Shown one piece after another: positions 26,750 through 34,559 of a DNA stretch of 64,000 nt. The stretch is from JBBIOU01 sp037443205 (GTDB taxonomy: Bacteria > Bacteroidota > Bacteroidia > Flavobacteriales_D > UBA2798). Numbering within the stretch: position 1 is the stretch's first letter; each line of letters begins with the position of its first letter. The translations under genes and the position numbers were made by a program. The notes under the pieces were generated by a model. It saw only the letters and a program-made list of their open reading frames with translations. It was not told where the DNA came from and ran no database searches. The stretch covers positions 36,951 to 100,950 of the forward strand of contig JBBIOU010000008.1 of NCBI GenBank assembly GCA_037443205.1, given 5' to 3'.

Positions 26750-27964
26750 ATGCTAAAAAATATTTTCATTACCCTAAGTATATTGTTTGTGGTTTTTACT
26801 ACATCTGCCCAAAAAGCAATTAACAAAAATGAAACCCAAACAAAAAATAATACTTCATCGGTTAGTATCAGCATCACACTAAAAAATGCAAGCGGTAAAA
26901 AAATTTACATGGAGCGTTTTGAAAACAACACTACCATAAAAATTGACAGCGCAACTGCCGATAAAAAAAATAGATTTAACTTCAAAAAAAGTATTCAAAG
27001 TGTAGATTTTTATCGCTTTACAGTATCATCTCCGTCACTTGCAAACGATTTTTTTGTACTGATTCTTTCGCCCGGTGAAAAAGTAATGGTTGATGCAGAT
27101 GCAAACAATTTAGGAAAAACCTATCAGGTATCAGGTTCAGTACACTCCGAAAAATTGCGTTATTTTAATCACCTGGTGGTACAATACATAGAAAAACGCG
27201 ATTCCCTGCAAATGCTTGTTCGCGAGTATTCGCAAAAAGGCGATTATGCCAACGCCCAAAGAGTAAACAATGAAGCCCAGGCAGCATACGTTAATTTTCA
27301 ACAACAAAGAGATATTTTTTTGGAAGAAAATATTAACTCACCGGCTATATTGGGAGTATTATCACATATTGATACCAATAACGATTTGGAGCGAATGAAA
27401 AAAATAGAAGCAGGCTTAGCACAATCCATGCCGGGTTCGCAGTATCATGAATCAGTTAAAGCATTGGTTTTACAAACCGAAAAACGCAAACAAGCCGAAG
27501 AAGAACAACGTAAGCAACAACAATTGCTTTTGCAAAGAATTGCTCCGGGAAAAGAAGCCCCGGAAATAGAAATGAATTTGCCTGACGGTAAACCTCTTAA
27601 ATTATCATCTTTGCGAGGTAACTACGTTTTAATTGATTTTTGGGCTAGTTGGTGCGGACCATGTCGCAAAGAAAATCCCAATGTAGTTCGTATATACGAA
27701 AAATATAAAAACAAAGGATTTACAATTTACAGTGTTTCCATAGACCATAACCGCGATAATTGGCTTGCTGCAATCGAAAAAGATAAATTAACCTGGAAAA
27801 ACCATGTTAGTTCATTGCAAGGATGGCAAACCCCCATATTAAAAGAATACGGTGTAAATGGTGTTCCGTTTACGGTACTGCTCGATAAAGAAGGTAAAAT
27901 TATTGAAACAAATTTGCGTGGAGAACATTTAGAAAACAAACTCCGCGAAATTTTTGGGTATTAA
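26750..27964 (+). CDS. TlpA-family thioredoxin protein, tandem paralogue
   Basis: 404 aa, same architecture as the preceding gene: DUF4369-like beta domain, helical linker, thioredoxin domain with DFWASWCGPCRKENPNVV (C302, C305) and NGVPFTVLLDKEG. The last 103 residues from the first active-site Cys align without gaps to those of the neighbour. It differs in its export signal, which ends SAQ without a lipobox cysteine, so it should be soluble in the periplasm rather than lipid-anchored. The classic WCGPC active site contrasts with WCRPC in the lipoprotein, which may shift redox potential. Likely a duplication with diverged location and partner. Confidence 0.93.
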   Translation: MLKNIFITLSILFVVFTTSAQKAINKNETQTKNNTSSVSISITLKNASGKKIYMERFENNTTIKIDSATADKKNRFNFKKSIQSVDFYRFTVSSPSLANDFFVLILSPGEKVMVDADANNLGKTYQVSGSVHSEKLRYFNHLVVQYIEKRDSLQMLVREYSQKGDYANAQRVNNEAQAAYVNFQQQRDIFLEENINSPAILGVLSHIDTNNDLERMKKIEAGLAQSMPGSQYHESVKALVLQTEKRKQAEEEQRKQQQLLLQRIAPGKEAPEIEMNLPDGKPLKLSSLRGNYVLIDFWASWCGPCRKENPNVVRIYEKYKNKGFTIYSVSIDHNRDNWLAAIEKDKLTWKNHVSSLQGWQTPILKEYGVNGVPFTVLLDKEGKIIETNLRGEHLENKLREIFGY

Positions 27965-28307
27965 TTACACACCTATAACAAGTATACATATCTTTAAACA
28001 ATAGTTGCCCGATAAACTAACGACTCCTACATCACCCGGTAAAAATCATTTCTGACAAGGGTAGCTGAGTAATCTAAACTAAAATTATATTCAATTTATT
28101 AAACTGTATTAAGCACACTAATACGTAATGCAGGATAAATCTCAATATAATATTTGCCAAATCGAAGTTAACTCAACTAAACAAATACTTAGGCACATAC
28201 TTTACCTCCTATAGATTAATTAGGTTTTAAAATACGTATTTATGCGTATTTCAAAAAATATTTCTTATATAAAACTTTGCAGTAATAAATTACAAAATAT
28301 ATACATT
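27965..28307. other. Intergenic region, no gene seen
   Basis: 343 nt, AT-rich, no ORF with coding character. A perfect 12-bp palindrome AAATACGTATTT occurs at 28230-28241, 66 nt before the next start, and may be a protein-binding site. No terminator or consensus promoter was found. Confidence 0.4.
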
Positions 28308-29228
28308 ATGAATAAAATAAATTTAATTGCCTCTGTAATGCTATTTTTAGTAATTATATCGAATGCACAAGAAGTAAAGTATAAAATTTCGGAAGATACT
28401 CCCGAAAAAATAAATAATTTTTCATGTAATATAGATTTATTGCACATGGATGGCGGGTTTAACAACCTGGATGGATTGAGTTTTAATGTGGGTTTATGGG
28501 GACATGCAATGTATAAACAAAAGTTTGGAGCAGATTATTCTATCAGGTATGGCTTAATTACATTTGGCAATGCATTTGGAAATGAAGACTTGGCTAATAA
28601 TACAATTATACAATTGGGTGGAAATATCCTGCTCAATCAAAAAAATATTTTGGCAGATAACGTAATATATCTCAAGTCAGAGTCGGCAGGTTATAACTAC
28701 CGGGGAAACGAAATTACCCGCGTTACCTATATTAAAGTAAAATCAGGAAGATGGAAATACCAGGCTGCACGTGCCGGTTTATATTTTAAACGCAATATGT
28801 ATGTTATTGAAAATCCTGATGGAGAAGATTACAAAGGCAATTATTATACCCTGGGATTATACGGAGGGATATGTTTAGGAAATGCAGCTAAAGTGCTCAT
28901 ACAAACTGATAATTTCGGAGAAAAAGGGAGAGCTTTTCACAACCGGTTTTTTTTCGATTTATTACTTACGCCTGTGCATAATGTACCCGAAAATGCCAAA
29001 GCAAGAGTGCCGGTTGGTGCACGTTTTGTTTGGCAAAATTTACCTGTAGTAAGTGGCAAAAAGAATCGCAAAAAATATAAACAAGGTATTACTGCTGAAA
29101 TTGAGGCGGGATACAGAATGTTAGACGGATTGTATGTAGCCGGTACATTGTCGTTCTCTATATCCAAAACGCTTAAATTTTTATCGGCAGACGGAACAGA
29201 TGAATCGAAACAAAGAACTACCGAATAA
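28308..29228 (+). CDS. Exported beta-rich protein, probable outer-membrane barrel
   Basis: 306 aa from the ATG at 28308, which directly precedes a signal peptide (MNKINLIASVMLFLVIISNAQ); an upstream in-frame ATG at 28242 would add a non-signal extension. The mature part has regularly alternating Gly/aromatic strands (LSFNVGLWGHAMYKQKFGAD, YTLGLYGGICLGNAAKV) and ends in a strand (YVAGTLSFSISKTLKF), consistent with an outer-membrane beta barrel. No family is recognised. It is 25 nt upstream of an OmpA/PD40 gene, so the pair is probably expressed together at the cell surface. Confidence 0.65.
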   Translation: MNKINLIASVMLFLVIISNAQEVKYKISEDTPEKINNFSCNIDLLHMDGGFNNLDGLSFNVGLWGHAMYKQKFGADYSIRYGLITFGNAFGNEDLANNTIIQLGGNILLNQKNILADNVIYLKSESAGYNYRGNEITRVTYIKVKSGRWKYQAARAGLYFKRNMYVIENPDGEDYKGNYYTLGLYGGICLGNAAKVLIQTDNFGEKGRAFHNRFFFDLLLTPVHNVPENAKARVPVGARFVWQNLPVVSGKKNRKKYKQGITAEIEAGYRMLDGLYVAGTLSFSISKTLKFLSADGTDESKQRTTE

Positions 29229-29253
29229 AATAATTCATATAATAAAGTTAATT

Positions 29254-30774
29254 ATGTTTCAAAAAAAAATATTTTACACTTTACAACTTTTACTGTTTAA
29301 ATTAATTGTTAATGCTCAAAATGAAGCATATACTTTAATTAATCTCGGAAAAAATATCAATACCGATTTATCAGAGATATCACCATATATTACCCCCGAT
29401 GGCAGTAAGCTGTTTTTTGTTCGTGCAGACCATCCTGAAAATACCCGTTATCCGGAACCCGGAACACAGGATATATGGTATAGCAAACTGAACGAAAATA
29501 ATGAATGGATAATGGCAAAGCATTTAGGATATCCGTTTAATACTGCATCCAAAAACACATTAATTGGTCAATCGTCTGATGGTAATGTAAGATATATTAA
29601 AGGATATTTTAAAAAGGGTGAATTTATAAAAAACGGATTTAGCGTTAGTTATTTAAGAGAGGATGGTTGGACAGACCCTCAGGGAATTTTAATTCCTAAA
29701 TACGATAAGATGTCAAAAAAAACTAAATCAGTAACAAATTCTTTATCTGCTTCGAACAATATTTTATTGATGTCATTCAGCACCGCAACATCAGATTTGC
29801 ATTGTATATATGTGTCATTTTTTAAAGATAACAAATGGACAACTCCCCTTAAATTAGGTAAAGCTATTAATTCGGGATATGGAGATTTTTCGGCTTTTCT
29901 GGCTTCTGATAATGTAACTTTATATTTTGCCAGCTACAGACCTGGCGGATACGGAAGTGCCGATATTTATATAAGCAAACGTTTAGACGATACCTGGCAA
30001 AATTGGTCGGAACCACAAAACTTAGGTCCGGATATTAATTCCAACGCATGGGATGCCTATTTTACCATTCCTGCAAAAGGCGATTATTTTTATATGGTAA
30101 AAAATAATGACATAGTTAAAATTAAATCCAAAGAAAACCAAAAACCCAACCCCGTTGTAATAGTTTCGGGCGTTGTACAAGATGCAAATACAAAAAAATA
30201 TATAGGTGCAACCATTGCATATTATGATTTAAGTACAGGACAAGAAGTGGGTGTTGCTAATTCGCACCCCTTAACCGGTGAATATACCATTGTATTGCCT
30301 TATGGTAAAAATTACGCTTTTAAAGCCATACACAGAGGATATTACTCATTAAATGAAAATTTAGATTTAACAAATTTATCAGAATACAAAGAGCTGCGTA
30401 AAAATCTTTTGCTTAAACCCATAGAAACCGGCCAGGCAATCAGAATCAATAATATATTTTTTGAAACTGATAAATCAGTACTTAAACCCGAATCTTTTTT
30501 TGAATTGGATAATTTGGTTAAACTATTGCTGGAACACCCTCAGATGCAAATTTCAATATTAGGCCATACCGATAATTCGGGAAGCAATGAATATAATTTA
30601 AAATTAAGTAAGGCACGCGCACAATCAGTGGTTGATTATTTAATAACTAAAGGTATTACCAAGGAAAGACTTAGTTATGAAGGTTATGGCGAAACTAAAC
30701 CGGTGTCGGATAACGATACTGATGAAGGCAAAGCACTAAACAGAAGAGTAGAGTTTATTATTAATAAAATGTGA
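29254..30774 (+). CDS. OmpA-family protein with PD40 repeats
   Basis: 506 aa from the ATG at 29254, chosen because it starts the signal peptide MFQKKIFYTLQLLLFKLIVNAQ. The first 290 residues contain PD40/WD40-like blades (ISPYITPDGSKLFFVRADHP, YGDFSAFLASDNVTLYFAS, GYGSADIYISKRL). A carboxypeptidase-regulatory-like beta domain follows (VVSGVVQDANTKKYIGATI). The C-terminus is an OmpA peptidoglycan-binding domain with ILGHTDNSGSNEYNLKLSKA and YGETKPVSDND. It should link the outer membrane to peptidoglycan. The architecture is common in Bacteroidota and related to PorE of the type IX secretion system, but this copy lacks N-terminal TPRs, so a T9SS role is not assigned. Confidence 0.88.
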   Translation: MFQKKIFYTLQLLLFKLIVNAQNEAYTLINLGKNINTDLSEISPYITPDGSKLFFVRADHPENTRYPEPGTQDIWYSKLNENNEWIMAKHLGYPFNTASKNTLIGQSSDGNVRYIKGYFKKGEFIKNGFSVSYLREDGWTDPQGILIPKYDKMSKKTKSVTNSLSASNNILLMSFSTATSDLHCIYVSFFKDNKWTTPLKLGKAINSGYGDFSAFLASDNVTLYFASYRPGGYGSADIYISKRLDDTWQNWSEPQNLGPDINSNAWDAYFTIPAKGDYFYMVKNNDIVKIKSKENQKPNPVVIVSGVVQDANTKKYIGATIAYYDLSTGQEVGVANSHPLTGEYTIVLPYGKNYAFKAIHRGYYSLNENLDLTNLSEYKELRKNLLLKPIETGQAIRINNIFFETDKSVLKPESFFELDNLVKLLLEHPQMQISILGHTDNSGSNEYNLKLSKARAQSVVDYLITKGITKERLSYEGYGETKPVSDNDTDEGKALNRRVEFIINKM

Positions 30775-30925
30775 TACTTAACCAATAAACCCATAACTTA
30801 GTGTTGGGGATGCATAAAAATACAGATAATAACCACTATTAAAAAATAGAGCTTTATATGCTGATACTTAAATTAAGTACATACTTATACATTAAGATTT
30901 ACAGATTTATAACCTGAATAAATAT

Positions 30926-31570
30926 ATGATAAAAGTTGTAGTAGTTGACGACTTACCTCTGGTAAGAAAAACATTTGCCGAAAAAATAAATGCATCGAGC
31001 GATATGCGGGTAGTTGCAGAATTTAAAAACGGTAAAGAAATATTACTTGCAATTACACAAGGACTTGATGCCGATATCATAATTATGGATATAGAAATGC
31101 CTGTAATGGATGGCATTGAAGCTACTGAAAAAATAATTTCCAGATATCCTAATACAAAAATAATTATGTGTACGGTATATGATGATACAAATAATCTTTT
31201 TAAAGCCGTATGCGCAGGAGCCAAAGGATATTTGCTAAAAGATGAAAAGCCCGAAAAAATTTACCGGGCAATATTTGAAACCTTAGAAGGAGGAAGTGCT
31301 ATGAGCCCTATTATTGCTATGAAAGCACTTAATTTAATTAAACAGGCACAAACCCCTGAACTAAAAGAAGAAATAGATTATAATTTAACCCCGCGCGAAA
31401 TGGAAATATTAAATTATTTATCGGCAGGTTTAAGTTACGAACAAATAGCAGACAATTCGGGTATAGCTTATGGAACCGTCAGAAAACACATTGAGAATAT
31501 TTACAAAAAGCTAAATGCACATAGCAAAATAGAAGCTATAAACAAAGCTAAAAAAGATGGCTTAATATAG
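30926..31570 (+). CDS. NarL/FixJ-type response regulator
   Basis: 214 aa. A receiver domain (residues 1-120) has the acidic pair in VVVDDLP, the phosphoacceptor D55 in IIIMDIEMPVMDG and the lysine in YLLKDEKPE. A LuxR-type HTH occupies about residues 148-208 (LTPREMEILNYLSAGLSYEQ, GTVRKHIENIYKKL). It should bind DNA when phosphorylated by the histidine kinase encoded 13 nt downstream. The gene pair stands after an OmpA/PD40 gene and before a small exported protein, so envelope functions are possible targets, but nothing in the sequence proves it. Confidence 0.93.
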   Translation: MIKVVVVDDLPLVRKTFAEKINASSDMRVVAEFKNGKEILLAITQGLDADIIIMDIEMPVMDGIEATEKIISRYPNTKIIMCTVYDDTNNLFKAVCAGAKGYLLKDEKPEKIYRAIFETLEGGSAMSPIIAMKALNLIKQAQTPELKEEIDYNLTPREMEILNYLSAGLSYEQIADNSGIAYGTVRKHIENIYKKLNAHSKIEAINKAKKDGLI

Positions 31571-31583
31571 TGTATATTTGTAT

Positions 31584-33488
31584 ATGAATAAAATATTTAC
31601 ATTGCTTTTATGTTTTTTGTTTACTGCTCTTGCTGCTATTAATACAGATTCAATAATAAATACGTTACACAATAAACAAGGAAAAGAAAAAGCACAAACA
31701 TTAATAGACTTATGCTATTATCTTTCTGTTAGTAATGTTGACTTATCAATTAAATACGGATATGAAGCATTACGCATTGCTCAATCGCTAAACGACCCCT
31801 TATTTGCAGCCGGTTGTGCTAATGACCTCGCATTGACATATTATTATAAAGGGAATTATGATAGCTCTATTATTTTAGCTAATCACGCCTATTTAACCCG
31901 TTTAAAATTTGATAAGAAACGCGATGCGGCAGCCAGTTTAAGCAAAGTAGCCTTAGCATATTACGAACAAGGTAATTATACACTTGCATTAGAAAAAAAT
32001 ATAGAAGCCGTAAATCTGTTTGAACAATCAGGCGCAAAGCTCGAATCTGCAAAAATTAAAAATAACATAGGATCGATATTAGAAAGAAATATGCAGCTTG
32101 ATGAAGCAAAAAATATGTATTTACAATCATCCGAAATTACCCTAAATGCAGGAGACTATGAAGGCTATGTGAGTGCCAAAGGAAATTACGGTATCATTTT
32201 AAAAAAACAAGACAGCCTGGATAAAGCCATGGATATTTTTTATGAATTATATGCTGTTGCCCAGAAACACTGCCGAAAAGAATATCTGGCACAAATTTAT
32301 CAGGAAATTGGTGCAGGCGAACGCAGAAGAAATAATACCACCAAAGGGCTTGAATTTTATTTAAAAGCCAAAGAAATTTATGAACTAATCGGTAGTCTAA
32401 ATGGTATGGCCATTATTTATATCAATATCGGTAATTGTTATACCGACCTGCGACAATACACCCTCGCACGCACATACTTAACCAAAGGCTTACAACTGTC
32501 TATAGATATTAAAAGTTTAATGTGGCAACGTGCAGCCTATCTTGGTTTATACAGCTTAGAAAAAATTAATAATAATTTTATTAATGCTAATACATACCTA
32601 GAAAAATACCAGGCAATTAATGATAGTATATATTCATTAGACAATCAAAATAAAATTTTAACCCTGCAAACCAAATACAATACTAAAGAAAAAGATAATA
32701 AGATACTTGAACAAAAAAACAAGTTATTGTTGCAACAAAACGAAATAATACAGCAGGAATTAAAAATTAAAAAAGCAAACGTATTGATTATATATTTGAT
32801 TTTCTTATTGTTTTTATCGGCAGTGATAGTAATTTTTATTATTCAAAAAAATAAGTTGCATAAAAAACAACTTGAAATTAATGCAAAAACAAAACTACAA
32901 AAAGAAAGAAGTCGCATATCTAAAGACCTGCATGATAATCTAGGTGCAGAATTATCTATCATCAGCTCTCAATTAGATTTAAAAGCCATGCACGAAACCG
33001 AATTAAATAAAAAAAACGAACTCGAAAATATTTCGGACGCTGTTAGAAAAACAGCTTCTTTAATGCGTGATACAATATGGACAATCAGCAGCGAAGAAAT
33101 TTCAGCAACACAATTAGCTTATAAAACACAAGAATTTGCAGGTAAAATTTTTAACCACAGTAAGATAAATCTTGTCTTTCAAAATTTAATAGAAAACGAT
33201 TTGCCTATTTCACCCGAAACAGCATTAACAGTTTACAGGGTTTTTCAGGAAATAATACATAATGCATATAAACACTCGCAAGCTACTAAGTTTAGCATAA
33301 TATTTAAAAATGATCATAATACTATTATCTCCGAATTTTCTGATAACGGCATAGGATTTAATCCTGATAATATCACTAATGGATACGGACTAAATAACAT
33401 AGCTGAACGTCTGCAATCAATTGATGCTAATTATACAATACAGTCTGATAAGCACGGAACTATATATATAATAAAATTTGGACTGTAA
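31584..33488 (+). CDS. TPR-containing sensor histidine kinase (HisKA_3)
   Basis: 634 aa from the ATG at 31584; a TTG at 31578 is in frame but less likely. A signal peptide is followed by about seven TPR-like repeats in the periplasmic part, e.g. YYYKGNYDSSIILANHAYL. After a coiled coil comes one membrane segment (VLIIYLIFLLFLSAVIVIFII). The cytoplasmic part has the HisKA_3 dimerisation domain with phosphoacceptor H450 in SKDLHDNLGAELS, and an HATPase domain with HNAYKHSQA (N box), DNGIGF and GYGLNNIAER (G boxes). It pairs with the NarL-type regulator just upstream. The TPR sensor suggests detection of an envelope protein or peptide. Confidence 0.92.
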   Translation: MNKIFTLLLCFLFTALAAINTDSIINTLHNKQGKEKAQTLIDLCYYLSVSNVDLSIKYGYEALRIAQSLNDPLFAAGCANDLALTYYYKGNYDSSIILANHAYLTRLKFDKKRDAAASLSKVALAYYEQGNYTLALEKNIEAVNLFEQSGAKLESAKIKNNIGSILERNMQLDEAKNMYLQSSEITLNAGDYEGYVSAKGNYGIILKKQDSLDKAMDIFYELYAVAQKHCRKEYLAQIYQEIGAGERRRNNTTKGLEFYLKAKEIYELIGSLNGMAIIYINIGNCYTDLRQYTLARTYLTKGLQLSIDIKSLMWQRAAYLGLYSLEKINNNFINANTYLEKYQAINDSIYSLDNQNKILTLQTKYNTKEKDNKILEQKNKLLLQQNEIIQQELKIKKANVLIIYLIFLLFLSAVIVIFIIQKNKLHKKQLEINAKTKLQKERSRISKDLHDNLGAELSIISSQLDLKAMHETELNKKNELENISDAVRKTASLMRDTIWTISSEEISATQLAYKTQEFAGKIFNHSKINLVFQNLIENDLPISPETALTVYRVFQEIIHNAYKHSQATKFSIIFKNDHNTIISEFSDNGIGFNPDNITNGYGLNNIAERLQSIDANYTIQSDKHGTIYIIKFGL

Positions 33489-33638
33489 TTCTTATATATA
33501 CTAATTTACATAATCTCAGACACCCGGTTTGCCGGGAAAAGTAAAGTGACTTTTGGGGTTTATATTATAACCAATCTAACAATTTTTCCAATGCATATAT
33601 ACGTATATCTTCGTATTTTAATTTCAAATAAATAATCC

Positions 33639-33646
33639 TACATTTG
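33639..33646 (+). promoter_or_regulatory. Candidate -7 box of the 158-aa exported protein gene
   Basis: TACATTTG, exact TAnnTTTG match, 14 nt before the ATG at 33661. No clear -33 TTG. Confidence 0.5.
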
Positions 33647-33660
33647 TAAAAAATAATCTT

Positions 33661-34137
33661 ATGAAAAAAACAATTAAACTTCTTAGCTTACTAGCCTTTG
33701 GTTTTAGTTTGCAATTAAACGCCCAGAACAATGCGGAACTGCCTTGTCATTTTGAAATTATTGCTAATGCAGATAAAAGCATCAACTATACCATTGGTGT
33801 TTATCCTACATTATCAGAATATGTTCGTAATAATAACGGCAACGGTTATACTAAAATGCGTATAGCTGTTATAAATAATTCTAAACAAGAATTGAAATGG
33901 AATGATTATAAAATATATATCTTAATGAAAAACGGTGATTTGTTCTATAATTATACTACAGCAACTAAAGAAGGCGAACTATCATGTAATTATGTTGTTA
34001 AACCCGATGAATCACATATACAATATGTTTGCTTCGAAAAAGACTTTGACATCAATCAAATACAAAAAATTTATTTATCTATATTAGACAATAAGTTTTT
34101 TCCATTGGTACAGAGCGATTGCTCAAATAAAAAATAA
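33661..34137 (+). CDS. Small exported protein of unknown function
   Basis: 158 aa. A clear signal peptide (KLLSLLAFGFSLQLNAQ) precedes a mature part of about 135 residues with beta-strand character: IRIAVINNS-like and DYKIYILMKNGDLFYNYTT. It has two widely spaced cysteines besides one near the C-terminus. It is monocistronic, with a -7 box 14 nt upstream and a hairpin terminator about 95 nt downstream. I recognise no family. The preceding two-component system may control it, but no evidence is visible. Confidence 0.7.
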   Translation: MKKTIKLLSLLAFGFSLQLNAQNNAELPCHFEIIANADKSINYTIGVYPTLSEYVRNNNGNGYTKMRIAVINNSKQELKWNDYKIYILMKNGDLFYNYTTATKEGELSCNYVVKPDESHIQYVCFEKDFDINQIQKIYLSILDNKFFPLVQSDCSNKK

Positions 34138-34232
34138 CTTTACAATTAATTTATTTTAATAAAATAATAGCAGCAAATCAATCTGATTTTTGCTGCGGTA
34201 ATTCTAAATATACTTAGAATATTCATTCATAT

Positions 34233-34276
34233 AAAGGTATGTTCCGAATTTATCAAGAACATACCTTTTATTTTGT
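34233..34276 (+). terminator. Rho-independent terminator after the 158-aa exported protein gene
   Basis: AAAGGTATGTTC (34233-34244) pairs perfectly with GAACATACCTTT (34257-34268) around a 12-nt loop and is followed by TTATTTT. A second hairpin without a T-run lies upstream (GCAGCAAATCA at 34170-34180 with TGATTTTTGCTGC at 34184-34196). Confidence 0.75.
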
Positions 34277-34328
34277 ATTATTAAGGTTTATTTGTTTATC
34301 CCACATTACGCACCAGTATGCTAATGTT

Positions 34329-34353
34329 CGCCTCATGACGGATAACCCAAATC
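34329..34353 (-). repeat. 25-nt dispersed repeat, related to the tail of the GIY-YIG gene
   Basis: Read on the minus strand, this segment matches nt 59956-59980 at 22 of 25 positions, sharing GATTTGGGTTATCCG exactly. A short perfect hairpin TCCGCC-TCT-GGCGGA follows at 34378-34392. The whole of 34280-34440 has the look of a dispersed intergenic repeat. Confidence 0.55.
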
Positions 34354-34538
34354 CCACAAGACACTCAACACACTCAGTCCGCCTCTGGCGGAAAATTTGA
34401 AATAAATCCAGATTCCTAATGCTTAATTTGGGTTTATTATGCTAAACTCCGTTTTTGTGACCAATATAAGTTCGAGGCATATACAACATTAAATAATATT
34501 TGTTAATAATAAATACCGGGCTCAATAATTGCAATATA

Positions 34539-34559
34539 CCTTCAATGTATTTTTGAAGG
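34539..34559 (+). promoter_or_regulatory. Hairpin abutting the GH3-fusion start codon
   Basis: CCTTCAA (34539-34545) pairs perfectly with TTGAAGG (34553-34559), and the ATG follows at once at 34560. The right arm contains GAAGG, the only purine-rich ribosome-binding candidate, so folding would hide it. Confidence 0.4.

Noticed and set aside
31573..31580. TATATTTG as a promoter for the histidine kinase gene
   Set aside because: It is only 3 nt before the ATG, so the transcript would start inside the coding region; the gene follows its response regulator by 13 nt and is best seen as co-transcribed.
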